Shown here: in pieces, positions 57,001 through 64,000 of the stretch
Layout of the letters: every line of letters starts with the position of its first letter
Position numbering within the stretch: position 1 is the stretch's first letter
DNA from: UBA2767 sp965228625
GTDB lineage: Bacteria > Pseudomonadota > Alphaproteobacteria > Rhizobiales > Methyloligellaceae
NCBI GenBank assembly: GCA_965228625.1
Contig: OZ245829.1
Coordinates: 1,302,001-1,366,000 of the forward strand
Reading direction: 5' to 3'
DNA length: 64,000 bases
Made by a program: the position numbers and the translations under genes
The notes under the pieces: generated by a model
Database searches by the model: none
What the model was told of the DNA's origin: nothing
The model's input: the letters and a program-made list of their open reading frames with translations, nothing else

Positions 57001-60000
57001 CAACCGGATTGAAGACCGAGACGAACTGCACGATCGAAACGTGCCCCGAGGGCGCGATGTGAATCGCGAATGCGGCGTCGTCGTCCTGATTGACGCCCGC
57101 CGATGTTCCGGGAGTCTCGTAACGGCCGACGATCAGGTCGCCTTCCTTGAACAGGATGATGTCGCGTCCGTCCGTCGTATCGATACCGGAATCGATGCTG
57201 TCGACGCCGCCGGCAAGCTCAAGCGTAAGCTCGACGACCGGGTCGTCGTCGGCGCCCGGCGTGACGGTGGTCGCGACGACCGCGGGAAACGGGTCGCGCG
57301 CATATTGCGGCAGCGTTCCATCGGGATCGACACCCTTGTTTGTCACCGCGTTGAACAGGGCCTGTACCGCCGGCGGCAGACTTGCGAACGCCACATCGTC
57401 ATTCTGCGAGCCGACCGTCTCGTCGATAACGACCGTGTCTTCGCCGTTGGCGATCCGAATGCTCGCCGAGGGAACGTCGTCGCGTATGCTCACGCCGAAC
57501 AGGCCGTCCAGGAGCACCGCGTCGCCGTCGAAGTCGACGGCCTTGATGATGCTGCCGAAATCGATCTGCGAGACATCTCCCGACACACCGTCCTGGAGGT
57601 CCAGGTTCTCGTCGGCAATTCCCTCGCCGTCGCCCGGATCGTCGAACGGAAGGTCGTGGTCCATCTGGTCGAACAACTCGAACAGAACACCACCGTCGAA
57701 ATCGACCGTAAGCCTGAAGACGAGCCGGTCGCCATTATCGCCGAACGTGAAGATCTGATCGGAACCGGTGTTATTGACAAAAGCGAACAGCGCATTGCCC
57801 TGGATATCGAAGCTCAGCGACTCGCCCTTGGATTTCAGGCCGAGACCCTCCAGATAGGCGCGTACCTCGCCTTCATCGACGAACATGAAGGTCGCTTCCT
57901 CGTCCGCCCCGATCTTCACCAGGCCGCTCAAATCAGCGGACGCGACCGCGGGACCGGTGATGTTGGACGGCGGGTTGCCGGTCTCCGAACCATCGCCAGC
58001 ACCGTCGTTCGGGCTCTGACCCTCCGAGCCCGCGTCCTGTCCGGGAAGCTCGATGTCCAGGGTGTTGATGTCGTCCTCGTCGATGAGGAGCGTGATGGGT
58101 TTGGCATCCGTGACCACCGGAATGTCGTCGCGGATCGTCACGCCGATCTGTCCGTCCAGAGTGATGGCGTCGCCATCGAAGTCGACCGCCTTGACGATCG
58201 GCCCGAAGTCGATCTCCGAGATGTCGAAGTCGCGTGGGTCCCCGTCCGGGTCGTCATTGTCGATCAGATCGGTGTTCTGATCAGCAGTCTCGGTGTTGCC
58301 CGGGAAGTTCGGATCGTCGTCGTTCTCGAATCCATCGGGGTCGGTGTCGAACGGCGGATCGTGATCCATCTGGTCGAACAGTTCGAAGGTCACGTCGCCG
58401 TTGAGTTCGACCGTCAGCTTGAAGACCAGCCGGTCACCGCTGTCGCCGAACGTGAATACCTGGTCGGACCCGACATTGTTGACGAAGCCGAACAGCGCGT
58501 TGCCCTGTATGTCGAAGCTCAGGGACTCGCCCTGCGACCTCAGGCCAAGCCCTTCGAGGTATTCGCGCGCGATGGCTCCCTCGACGAACATGAACTCGGC
58601 GCCGCCATTCTCGGTCTCGTCGGAGCCGACCTTCACGAGCCCGGCAAGACTTGCGGTCGTGATCGCCGGACCCTGGGTGTTGGAGATCGGATTGCCGGTG
58701 AACGAGCCGTCCGAGTTGCCGTCGTTGGGCGACGTCCCCATGGAGCCCGCGTCCTCACCCGGGAGTTCGCTCTCAAGGGTGTTGATGTCGTCTTCGTCGA
58801 CGAGGAGCGACACCGGCTCTTCGCCGGTGAGCATCGGTACATCGTCCTTCACGTCGACCGTGACGGTGTCCATGACCATGTCGCCGTCGGAGTCGGTGGC
58901 GATGAACGGGAATTTGAGCCAGACAAGGTCCTCGACGGGTGTGTCCATATTGCCGACGCCGGGGTCGGGATGGTCGATCTGGTCATGGAGCTTGAACCAG
59001 ATCTCGCCGTCGCCCAGATCGGAAAGCTCCGCTTCGAAAATAAGGCGGTCGCCGGACTCCCCGCTCGGGTCGTACACGCCGTCGCCGATACCGTAGGAAT
59101 CGCCATTGTCGCTGCCGACGAACTCGACCTGCTGGTCGTCGTCGAAGAACTTGCCGTCAACGAACGCGATGAGCTTGGTGCCGTCATCGACGAGCTGGTA
59201 GATGACCTGCTCGCCCTTCGACGTGAGCGGCGGTGTTGACCCGTCGGGAAGCGCATAAGTCGCCTCGGTGCCGTCGAGCTCCGGATCGAAGATGACCGAA
59301 CGGTCACCGACCTTGTGAATGAACTGGGTACCTGACCCTTCATCACCCTGCAGGTCGATCGGATTGTTGCCGGCCAACGCGTCCGCGCGATTGGTCATAA
59401 GCTGGATCGAATCGTCGTCGACCACATGCACGTAGTAGACGCCCGGGGTCAGGCCGTTGATGTAGGTCGCCGGATCGGTCGGGTCGCTCGTCGTGTAGAC
59501 GACCTTCTCGCCGTTGACGAAATCGTGCTCGAAATCGTCAGCAGCGCCGAGCGTGATCGTATCGCCGTTGACCGCGTCAAAGCCGTTGTGGCCGAAGAAC
59601 TCGGTGCCGTCGTCCTCGCCATCGACAAGGATCGTCTCGGAGCCCTCCTCGCCTTCAATTTCATCCTCGACCTTGGAAGGCTCCATGTTGCCGTCGTCGG
59701 AGCCCCACTTGATGCCGAGATTGGCGTGCGCGACGGCCGGGCCTTCGGTGTTGAACGACGGGTGGCCGGTGAACGAGCCATCGACCTCGTCGCCATCGTT
59801 CGGCTCGGTGCCCATCGAGCCTTCAATGGGCGAGTTTCCTGGATCGAAATTGTTGATATCGTCTTCGTCGACCTGCAGCAGGAATTCGACGGGAACTCTG
59901 ACCGTCACCTTGACGTTGAACTGAACGTCGTTGAAATCCTTGTCGCTGCCTTCGACCGTCTCTTCCCAGTTGGAATCCCTGGAGAAGTCGTCGTTGGGAC

Positions 60001-61684
60001 CCATCTTCTCGAAATCATCGCCCGGGACGGTGTTTCCGTCCGGATCGATATCCGGATTGAAACGGCGGTCGGAGAACAGGACATGTCCGTCTTCCGTCTG
60101 GATCGGCTCACCGTCGAGGAACGCGACCCAGTTGCCGTTCACCAGATCGAACGTAACGTCGACGTTTTCCGGCAGACTCTGCAGCAGATTGGCATTCGGC
60201 AGAATGAAGAAGCCGAGCATGAACGCGCCGTCGGGGATATCCTCGGCGAGAACGGTCGCTTCCTCCGCGAGATCACCACTGGCGTTGTCCTCCATGACGA
60301 AGCCGGAGATCGGATTGCCGTTGATGTCGGCGAAGTAGTAGCCAAACGCGGTCTCGAATTCGGTATCCGTCCTGATCTCGGTGATATCGATCTGCAGTTC
60401 CTTGAAGGTCTCGGGGTCGGGAATCCGGAACAGGAGATCGCTCGGATCGGGACCGCCGAATTCGTTCAGGACAGAGACCTCGCCCTCCCCTTCACCGGTC
60501 TCGCCATTGTCGCCGTCATCGTCGATGATCACGCCCTTCTGCAGAACGATATCGGCGCACTTCTCCTGGTTCGGCACCATGATCTCGGGAATGTCGTCCT
60601 GAACCTGGACCTGCACCACGCCGCTCGCGGTCAGCCCGGCGCCGTTCTCGACATCGAACGCGATGTTGATCTCGATCATCTCCTCGTCATTCAGATTGAC
60701 GGGGAAGTTGGCCGTCGAACCGTCGAGACCGTCCTTGGTCGGGGTGCCGTGGTCGAGATTGTCGAACAATGTGAAGGTGATCTTGCCGAAGGGATCGGCG
60801 GAAAAGTCGTCGGACAGCACCGCCTCGAAAATCAGGTTGCCGCCGGCAAAGCCCTGCAGCGTAAGCCCGTCGGGCGAGACGACAAGCGTGATCTGCTCGC
60901 CGTTCGACGTGAAGCCCTCCGGCGCGGTGATCGAGGCCGGGAACGTGATCGCGCCCGGGCCGCCGGAGCCGAAATCGACACCGAGTGTCGCCATGCCGGT
61001 GAACAGGGTGAAACCGGAACCATCCGTGTCGTTGCCCTGGACCACGAGGTCGTCTTCCTCGAGGAGGATTGTACCGACATCAAGGATCGAAGGGCCGATG
61101 AGGGCCTCGTCCTCTTCTATCAGCTCGTCTTCCTCATCCTCGGTGCCAAACAGCTCGAACGCCAGCGCCGTCGGAGGCAGCAGGTCGCGCAGGTCGAACG
61201 GGCCGCCGATGACGCCCGGATCGGCCGCGAAATTGCCGCCGCTGCTCGGATCCGGTCCGGCCTCCGGACCCGCGGTCGGGACGCCCTCCACCGCATTCTC
61301 GAGTGCCTCGGCCAGACGATCGGCCGGGATCTCCAGTCCGTCGCCGATGACGAGCGTGGGATAGTTGGTGGCGCCGTCCACGATCACCACCACGGATCCA
61401 TCCGGCTGGATCAGGTAGAGGTTGCCGTCCTTGATGAACACCTGGTCGATGGCGGTTCCAGGCGGAAGTTCAATCCGAGCGCCCCGCTCGCTCGACGTGA
61501 ACGTCGCGACGACCGTTGCGTTCGTAAGATTGAATGGCTGCTGATTGCCTGTACCGGCCTGAGCGATCTGAATGGCTTGAGCCGTTTCAGCCGCGTTGTC
61601 GGTTGTTATTGTGTTGGTTTGCCCGCTTGAGCTTCCCGTTTCACCCGCACCGAATTCCTGCGATACGTCCTCGCGCTTGGCCAT
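51041..61684 (-). CDS. Giant RTX adhesin with T1SS-143 repeats and a VWA domain
   Basis: 3547 residues, LapA/BapA-like architecture. N-terminus without signal peptide; residues about 50-125 form a beta-rich domain (I-E-L-P-P-G-T, N-L-Y-L-I-Q-P-D-G-S-V-V-V-I), then an acidic stretch (E-D-E-E-D-E-L-I-E-E-D-E, about 178-190). From about 200 to 2280 come long T1SS-143/DUF5801-type repeats with V-D-E-D-D-I-N and nine D-D-x-P hinge motifs through the protein. A von Willebrand A domain at about 2285-2480 has the metal site D-R-S-G-S-M. The tail holds RTX nonapeptides (G-G-x-G-x-D, about 3391-3450) and F-D-E-G-D-V-V-D-I-S, ending G-N-I-T-V. Exported by type I secretion, presumably for attachment or biofilm. 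Confidence 0.93.
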   Translation of the reverse strand: MAKREDVSQEFGAGETGSSSGQTNTITTDNAAETAQAIQIAQAGTGNQQPFNLTNATVVATFTSSERGARIELPPGTAIDQVFIKDGNLYLIQPDGSVVVIVDGATNYPTLVIGDGLEIPADRLAEALENAVEGVPTAGPEAGPDPSSGGNFAADPGVIGGPFDLRDLLPPTALAFELFGTEDEEDELIEEDEALIGPSILDVGTILLEEDDLVVQGNDTDGSGFTLFTGMATLGVDFGSGGPGAITFPASITAPEGFTSNGEQITLVVSPDGLTLQGFAGGNLIFEAVLSDDFSADPFGKITFTLFDNLDHGTPTKDGLDGSTANFPVNLNDEEMIEINIAFDVENGAGLTASGVVQVQVQDDIPEIMVPNQEKCADIVLQKGVIIDDDGDNGETGEGEGEVSVLNEFGGPDPSDLLFRIPDPETFKELQIDITEIRTDTEFETAFGYYFADINGNPISGFVMEDNASGDLAEEATVLAEDIPDGAFMLGFFILPNANLLQSLPENVDVTFDLVNGNWVAFLDGEPIQTEDGHVLFSDRRFNPDIDPDGNTVPGDDFEKMGPNDDFSRDSNWEETVEGSDKDFNDVQFNVKVTVRVPVEFLLQVDEDDINNFDPGNSPIEGSMGTEPNDGDEVDGSFTGHPSFNTEGPAVAHANLGIKWGSDDGNMEPSKVEDEIEGEEGSETILVDGEDDGTEFFGHNGFDAVNGDTITLGAADDFEHDFVNGEKVVYTTSDPTDPATYINGLTPGVYYVHVVDDDSIQLMTNRADALAGNNPIDLQGDEGSGTQFIHKVGDRSVIFDPELDGTEATYALPDGSTPPLTSKGEQVIYQLVDDGTKLIAFVDGKFFDDDQQVEFVGSDNGDSYGIGDGVYDPSGESGDRLIFEAELSDLGDGEIWFKLHDQIDHPDPGVGNMDTPVEDLVWLKFPFIATDSDGDMVMDTVTVDVKDDVPMLTGEEPVSLLVDEDDINTLESELPGEDAGSMGTSPNDGNSDGSFTGNPISNTQGPAITTASLAGLVKVGSDETENGGAEFMFVEGAIAREYLEGLGLRSQGESLSFDIQGNALFGFVNNVGSDQVFTFGDSGDRLVFKLTVELNGDVTFELFDQMDHDPPFDTDPDGFENDDDPNFPGNTETADQNTDLIDNDDPDGDPRDFDISEIDFGPIVKAVDFDGDAITLDGQIGVTIRDDIPVVTDAKPITLLIDEDDINTLDIELPGQDAGSEGQSPNDGAGDGSETGNPPSNITGPAVASADLSGLVKIGADEEATFMFVDEGEVRAYLEGLGLKSKGESLSFDIQGNALFAFVNNTGSDQIFTFGDNGDRLVFRLTVDFDGGVLFELFDQMDHDLPFDDPGDGEGIADENLDLQDGVSGDVSQIDFGSIIKAVDFDGDAVLLDGLFGVSIRDDVPSASIRIANGEDTVVIDETVGSQNDDVAFASLPPAVQALFNAVTNKGVDPDGTLPQYARDPFPAVVATTVTPGADDDPVVELTLELAGGVDSIDSGIDTTDGRDIILFKEGDLIVGRYETPGTSAGVNQDDDAAFAIHIAPSGHVSIVQFVSVFNPVAGSSFAARDDTIFLSSGKILAQVKVTDFDGDMAIDTVDLGGEIGFSDDGPSVSGNSLVQLDDDDLTNGNPGGPGDNPNATPVNETGTLAHDYGADGPGSLLLLGSGAPGGFVYTLSNNGETLTISQGGTDVIRIDLSDGTSGDYTVTQLAPIDHPSGGNENNVQFTVNYRVTDGDNDTADGTLSINVDDDTPEPQLQVSSEMIIHDETPGVDGDASDVATDLSALFAGVANTGNDPDVTPGNPNDPIGFAQSASPIATVVPNVGADVPGTVTFLIDVPGSSEPSGLQTTEGRNITLFEEGPNLVVGRYEPAGDNSPDGFGNEPAAFAIHIDPATGILTVVQYVSILHDDRGDPDEANDNGTQPNDAPPDDPLTVQQAIIDSALRVRVQVEDADGDVVTSSRVNIGDQIKFQDDGPVVDDSVMAMATLDENGLSGEDSISSTIDLTDVDGAGTSAVSFGADGPATGGGFSLKDPSDALSQLNLTSQGTPLQYAFDGTTLVAHTGNVDDPVFTVALQANGQATFTQFASIDQAGTDQNPFVLTFGYNATDGDGDADMGTFQFKLIGDDPVELSGLDVEGGELSVDEDDLSPDGSDQSDPVMKTGSFTVDAPDGLQTLEIGGSSFTEAELLATNGTPATVSGTQYGTLEITGYNAATGVVDYKYTLDDNTFDHGPANDGEDSVFENLAVTATDTDNDSDTASLDIEVVDDVPTAKDDKFEVQEAGTDTVNALFVLDRSGSMDNVQVNGVDRIDLAKAAILDFAARPGVLSIQVIAFNNDVDPDEISGWFDLTQPDALTDLETFLDSFGASGDTNYSDATQAVRNNFAGAPNTADQDNIFFLSDGSPNPVSTALSATVRGPGNTTELDLWEDFFNDPANGIDNIIAVGIGDTIPGGAANGSLQEVALPNADNPNLPDDNNNVVLINEADELSDIIDQTLPSAIAGNVLVDNGNGADVPGADGLGGIVSITVQTEADPDVFVTFTFDGTDITNTTTNAVIPGSELNVETAFGGKFTFHFADDGSNSAGDFIYVAGEVSEDVWDKFDYTIVDGDGDQSSATLTIDVINTLAQVEGFLGVVEEEHLDNFTGLGTIEGSTGNEDTIGDMDADTDVDFSLTGISTQLDLAGLVSDPAATFNLVDVVSANGGNPVDVFLMDGVTKLTSRGEDVQFTSFNAGANQLVATAGHAADGTGGRIVFRVTLNETTGVFTFELVDQVDHHDILAADDIEGSIQIALDGLFEATSNSSTITLQDIKVKVIDDIPIIGENGVEAINIDISSQTTATGNIDFLVGADEPGVADLSGNTPPVGLTSEGEDVTYFVDPSTPNILVAHIGDPNTPEDVVFTLEIDVADKDYTIEFNRVIDGDTDVELSFDATLADADGDSLDISIPVTVTGTEPPDTGASDQKAAISLSTFDGSGIDGIAGDEFGNGDVIITTDGSTASILFSEATFIGDADVNGFHHFTGTGSILGQAFTPGDMLLSTADTASLPGFLGFRNEDVVFWDSETGQASLLFDGSTVIGGSGNGIVDAVSVVESAVSGEFNLVLSLTDSRTIDNATSPDVAFRDGDLFEWDGSDASLFFDEVTGFVSLPSDVGFAENVDIFSVHVLSRNEIIFTAFDSNDFDSGTTIGTGPDAVTIADLGDVIYWNGTTGAVILDDDTFFDQSEFIDAIDPPKEVLDQLMADVVRHTAITATRSVEANVSNGTLTFTFIAAALTSEFISALSFTLPANAAIDPEQITVILASGEEVEVDVAVEEGADGDTVTLVLPDQVVTEGDSLHVSFEADEAVDTGPVIEPGRVRFSATFEDDETIDGEVQVGEDGTGSATASTELLVGQKIVGTEGDDILVGGSGNDILIGGDGDDILIGGAGDDILKGGAGENTLTGGEGADTFVLEDIDVADIITDYDFDEGDVVDISALLDGAQGADVAGNLENFVRVVVDDGEDEAGLEVDTAGGGDAFTRIATLQGIGAGDVVKVIIDDGDNGGSSGNITV

Positions 61685-62302
61685 CTTTGTACTCCGCCGT
61701 CAATGTAACTTTTGAAACGCGACATGCTCATTCGCCTCGCGAGACGGGTGAACCAAGGTCGCCGGTTAACGAAATACTAACGGGGGCGTTGCGCCAAAGC
61801 GCGGGCAAACTCAATTGTGAGTTAATGGTTCTACACAATATATTGTATAGATTCGACGATTTAACGCTCTGGAAAGGCTGCTGGCTGAATTTTCAGTTGC
61901 AGTTGTAAAAGGCATACGCGCGCGCGCCGCGGCGTCCGGGCGGCAACGAATCATACGTGAAAAGCAACGCCTTCCCATGAAAACAGGTGCCGCGTCACGG
62001 TGCAAAACCGGTGGTACCCCCCCGCTCACGGCCCGCAGCAGACATTGGTCGTTTGTGGGTTAATTCGGGTGCCGCGGCCGCCCGTCGTGAGGCCAATTAC
62101 AATGCCGAGAAGACCATCAGATCTCGCAAGATCAGGACGGGATTTCGCAGCGATTCACAGCTCCATCAAAAAGGTGTAGCGGTTCGTTCGATTTCCGCCG
62201 ACCGAGCAACTTTAGCTAGTAATTGCCAAATAATACAACCTTCCGGTAGATTGATCGGTTCGTGCTTGAATAAACCGACAGTATTGGTCTGGGAGGACGG
62301 TT
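61685..62302. other. Intergenic/promoter region of the adhesin and the Cys-rich peptide
   Basis: 618 bp between divergent genes. Contents: a TTAA-N7-CTAA element (61766-61780), two palindromes (61808-61823 and 61835-61846) in an A+T-rich patch, and GGGAGG before the Cys-rich peptide. No additional gene or RNA is supported. Confidence 0.5.
61808..61846. promoter_or_regulatory. Paired operator-like palindromes upstream of the adhesin
   Basis: AACTCA-ATTG-TGAGTT (61808-61823, perfect 16-bp palindrome) and ACAATATATTGT (61835-61846, perfect 12-bp palindrome), centres 25 bp apart, about 125-160 bp upstream of the adhesin start. The arrangement fits a LacI/TetR/MarR-like regulator or two regulators; which one cannot be told. 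Confidence 0.5.
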
Positions 62303-62548
62303 ATGAGACTGGCGGCGACGTTTGCAATTCCTGCAGCCGGGCTGGCGGCTTTGGATTGGTTGGCCATTCCGGCGGAGGCGGTGCGATCCTGCTCCAGCGC
62401 CCACAACGAATGTAAGAACTACTGCAAGTCGACGGGCGACGCCCCGGGCTGCTTCAGCATCTGCCAGCAAAGATTCAACAGTTGTAAGCGCACCAGGACG
62501 TTTATCTGGACGAACAGGCCCGTGGAAAAAGGACTGGAGAAACGTTAG
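62303..62548 (+). CDS. Small secreted cysteine-rich protein
   Basis: 81 residues. It has a signal peptide-like N-terminus (R2, hydrophobic 4-22, A-E-A cleavage site near residue 26) and a mature part with exactly six cysteines, at 30, 37, 41, 50, 54 and 61. The spacing is symmetric (6-3-8-3-6), a twin C-x3-C helical-hairpin pattern expected to form nested disulfides in the periplasm or outside. GGGAGG precedes the ATG. The TAG stop (62546-62548) is embedded in an AGGA ribosome site for the next gene, so the peptide and the M16 peptidase are translationally coupled. Function unknown. Confidence 0.72.
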   Translation: MRLAATFAIPAAGLAALDWLAIPAEAVRSCSSAHNECKNYCKSTGDAPGCFSICQQRFNSCKRTRTFIWTNRPVEKGLEKR

Positions 62549-62559
62549 GACTCCGCCTG
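62547..62559 (+). promoter_or_regulatory. Ribosome site overlapping a stop codon, followed by CTG start
   Basis: AGGA (62547-62550) begins within the TAG of the Cys-rich peptide and lies six bases before CTG (62557-62559). No ATG, GTG or TTG is available in the peptidase frame between the in-frame stop at 62485 and TTG 62662. Confidence 0.5.
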
Positions 62560-63861
62560 GGCAGACGCGCCTTCGTTCGCGCCGCCACGGCGTCGGCGCT
62601 GCTACCAGCCATCTCCACCGTTTCAGCAACCGGTTCACCGTCACCGCACCGGATCTATCGATTGCCAAATGGGCTCGAGGTCCACACGTCGAGCAACAAA
62701 AGCGGATTGCTGGCAGCTCGGGTGGACGTGAAATACGGGGCGATCAACGAAAAACTGCCGGGCACGGCACACCTGCTGGAGCACGTGATCTTCGGAAACA
62801 CCGAGAGGTTTCCTGAGAGCGGCATGGGTGACCTTGCCGCGCAGTTCCACCATATCAAACCGACGGTGAACCTGGAGTGGATCTCCTGCAAAGCAGAAAT
62901 GCTGCCGGACCGTCTGGAGCGATTTCTCGCTTATACCGCTGACGCATTGTTCGCACCGCGTTTCGAACCCGATCACATTCGCCGCGAGAAGATGTCGGTG
63001 ATCCAGGAGATCGCCTCCACGGAAACCCAGGCGCGGTCAATAAAGCGGATGCTCTACGGCGCGGACCATCCGCTGATGTATGGCTATCAGGGCACGCCCG
63101 AGAGCATTTCGCGTATTTCTGTGTCCGACCTGCGTAGCTTTCATCGCACCGGGGTCCATCCGAACCTCATGTCGATCATTCTGGTCGGGGACATTCCGCC
63201 GCAAAGCGAGGCGTGGATCGAAAGGTATTTCGGTTCCGCCAAACCACGGTCCGTTACGCGCAAAACGCCACGGACCGTCCCGAAGCTCAAGAAGCAGAGA
63301 ATCATCGATCAGGACGTGCCACAGCTCAAAACCGGTACAACGGATATCGAACTCACGTGGAACACGGGCGTCACACTGGCGAGCCCCGAGGTTTACGCAA
63401 CCCGGGCGATGAACCACTTTCTCGGCGGCCACGTCCATTACGCCCGGCTCCGCCAGAAACTGGTCGAAGAGATACCCGTTACCTACAGCATTGCAAGCCA
63501 CTACGACCCCGGCATGTACTCCAGCGAGATGGTGGTGAAGGCCCTCACGGCAACGCAACCTGACCACCTCACCAGGCTGATATTCGACGTGTTTCAGTCG
63601 ATGCGTTCCGAGCCGGTTTCGGAGCGTCTGCTCACTGCGTTCTACGATCACTGGCGCTACGAACGGCGGGCGCTGGCGCAGATGAACGAGGCGATGCGCG
63701 ACATGATCTTCGATGAAATCCGAACCGGCATATCTGCCGAGCAAGAAGAACGCGGTTACCGGAGCGTGACGGCAAGTGACATTCTTGAAGCTTCACGGCG
63801 CCATCTGCCGGATCCTTCCGGCGAATACCTGCTCGTCGTCAGTCGTGGCATCCGCGAATAG
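62557..63861 (+). CDS. Exported M16-family zinc peptidase (single-domain pair type)
   Basis: Carries the inverted zinc motif H-L-L-E-H (in G-T-A-H-L-L-E-H-V-I-F), with the later conserved acidic helix and an R-x-x-E-x-x-x-V-I-Q-E block (R-R-E-K-M-S-V-I-Q-E). M16 enzymes degrade small peptides in a clam-shell of two halves; here an N- and C-terminal M16 half make about 400-435 residues. From TTG 62662 the protein would lack its first beta strand and any signal. Reading upstream in frame gives L-G-R-R-A-F-V-R-A-A-T-A-S-A-L-L-P-A-I-S-T-V-S-A, a good twin-Arg/Sec signal, starting at CTG 62557 behind AGGA. I therefore place the start at this non-canonical CTG; the conservative alternative is 62662. 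Confidence 0.82.
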   Translation: MGRRAFVRAATASALLPAISTVSATGSPSPHRIYRLPNGLEVHTSSNKSGLLAARVDVKYGAINEKLPGTAHLLEHVIFGNTERFPESGMGDLAAQFHHIKPTVNLEWISCKAEMLPDRLERFLAYTADALFAPRFEPDHIRREKMSVIQEIASTETQARSIKRMLYGADHPLMYGYQGTPESISRISVSDLRSFHRTGVHPNLMSIILVGDIPPQSEAWIERYFGSAKPRSVTRKTPRTVPKLKKQRIIDQDVPQLKTGTTDIELTWNTGVTLASPEVYATRAMNHFLGGHVHYARLRQKLVEEIPVTYSIASHYDPGMYSSEMVVKALTATQPDHLTRLIFDVFQSMRSEPVSERLLTAFYDHWRYERRALAQMNEAMRDMIFDEIRTGISAEQEERGYRSVTASDILEASRRHLPDPSGEYLLVVSRGIRE

Positions 63862-63872
63862 CGCATGCGCTA
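63859..63872. promoter_or_regulatory. 14-bp perfect palindrome at the M16 stop codon
   Basis: TAGCGCATGCGCTA, beginning at the TAG stop. It has no loop and no T-run, so it is more like a protein-binding site than a terminator. The remaining about 130 bp to the window's end show nothing else that can be called. Confidence 0.35.
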
Positions 63873-64000
63873 AAGGATCCGTACGCGCCGTTCCCTGTCC
63901 ACTTGGCGGGGTTTGGCTCATTCAAATGCTGCTCGTCCAACAATCCATATGATAAGAGCTTGGATTGAGTCTGGTTGGGTATTGACGAGGAACCACAAGC

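Noticed and set aside
57041..61630. Long plus-strand frames (about 730 codons each) across the RTX adhesin
   Set aside because: Antisense shadows of the Asp/Gly-rich adhesin repeats; composition is Val/Arg/Asp-rich and without domain matches.

Overview
The window is about 60% GC, densely coded, and looks like chromosomal DNA of a Gram-negative bacterium, most likely an alphaproteobacterium. This is an inference from gene content: a PrtD/PrtE-type type I secretion pair, LapA/BapA-like RTX adhesins, a Wzx/Wzz-type exopolysaccharide locus and a PqqD/HprK-like gene. No rRNA, tRNA, phage, transposase or CRISPR array was seen.

Layout. (1) 1-15384 is a cell-surface polysaccharide locus. It holds the dTDP-rhamnose genes rfbB (3' end only), rfbD and rfbA, a tyrosine-kinase/chain-length pair on the opposite strand, a NodB-type deacetylase, and an FrhB-like iron-sulfur protein whose stop codon overlaps that of the deacetylase. 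A tightly coupled six-gene run follows (7604-13789): an SDR epimerase, three paralogous C-methyltransferases, a CDP-sugar cytidylyltransferase (rfbF) and a PIG-L deacetylase. A Wzx-like flippase ends the region. (2) 15704-27500 is an export block. It holds a 1963-residue secreted protein made of exact 1215-bp tandem repeats, a HlyD-type adaptor and PrtD-type ABC exporter, and two family-2-like glycosyltransferases. (3) 27869-36982 holds a 1669-residue beta-helix/LamG/RTX protein, then a small locus of a PqqD-HprK-like kinase, a twin-arginine poly-arginine peptide and a divergent nucleotidyltransferase, plus two small orphan genes. (4) 37869-61684 is two giant genes: a 4186-residue sugar-dehydrogenase-like/malectin/Calx-beta/LamG protein and a 3547-residue T1SS-143/VWA/RTX adhesin, with a 99-residue orphan between them. 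(5) 62303-63861 holds a six-cysteine secreted peptide translationally coupled to an exported M16 peptidase that appears to start at a non-canonical CTG.

How they fit together. Regions 1 and 2 would build a polysaccharide with rhamnose and possibly branched (C-methylated) sugars and move it outward. The single type I exporter is the obvious candidate to secrete the very large carbohydrate-binding or adhesive proteins, so the window reads as a biofilm-matrix or surface-attachment island. The most novel-looking part is the PqqD-HprK / poly-Arg peptide / nucleotidyltransferase locus at 32878-35814, which has the shape of a peptide-modification system but no described product that I can name.
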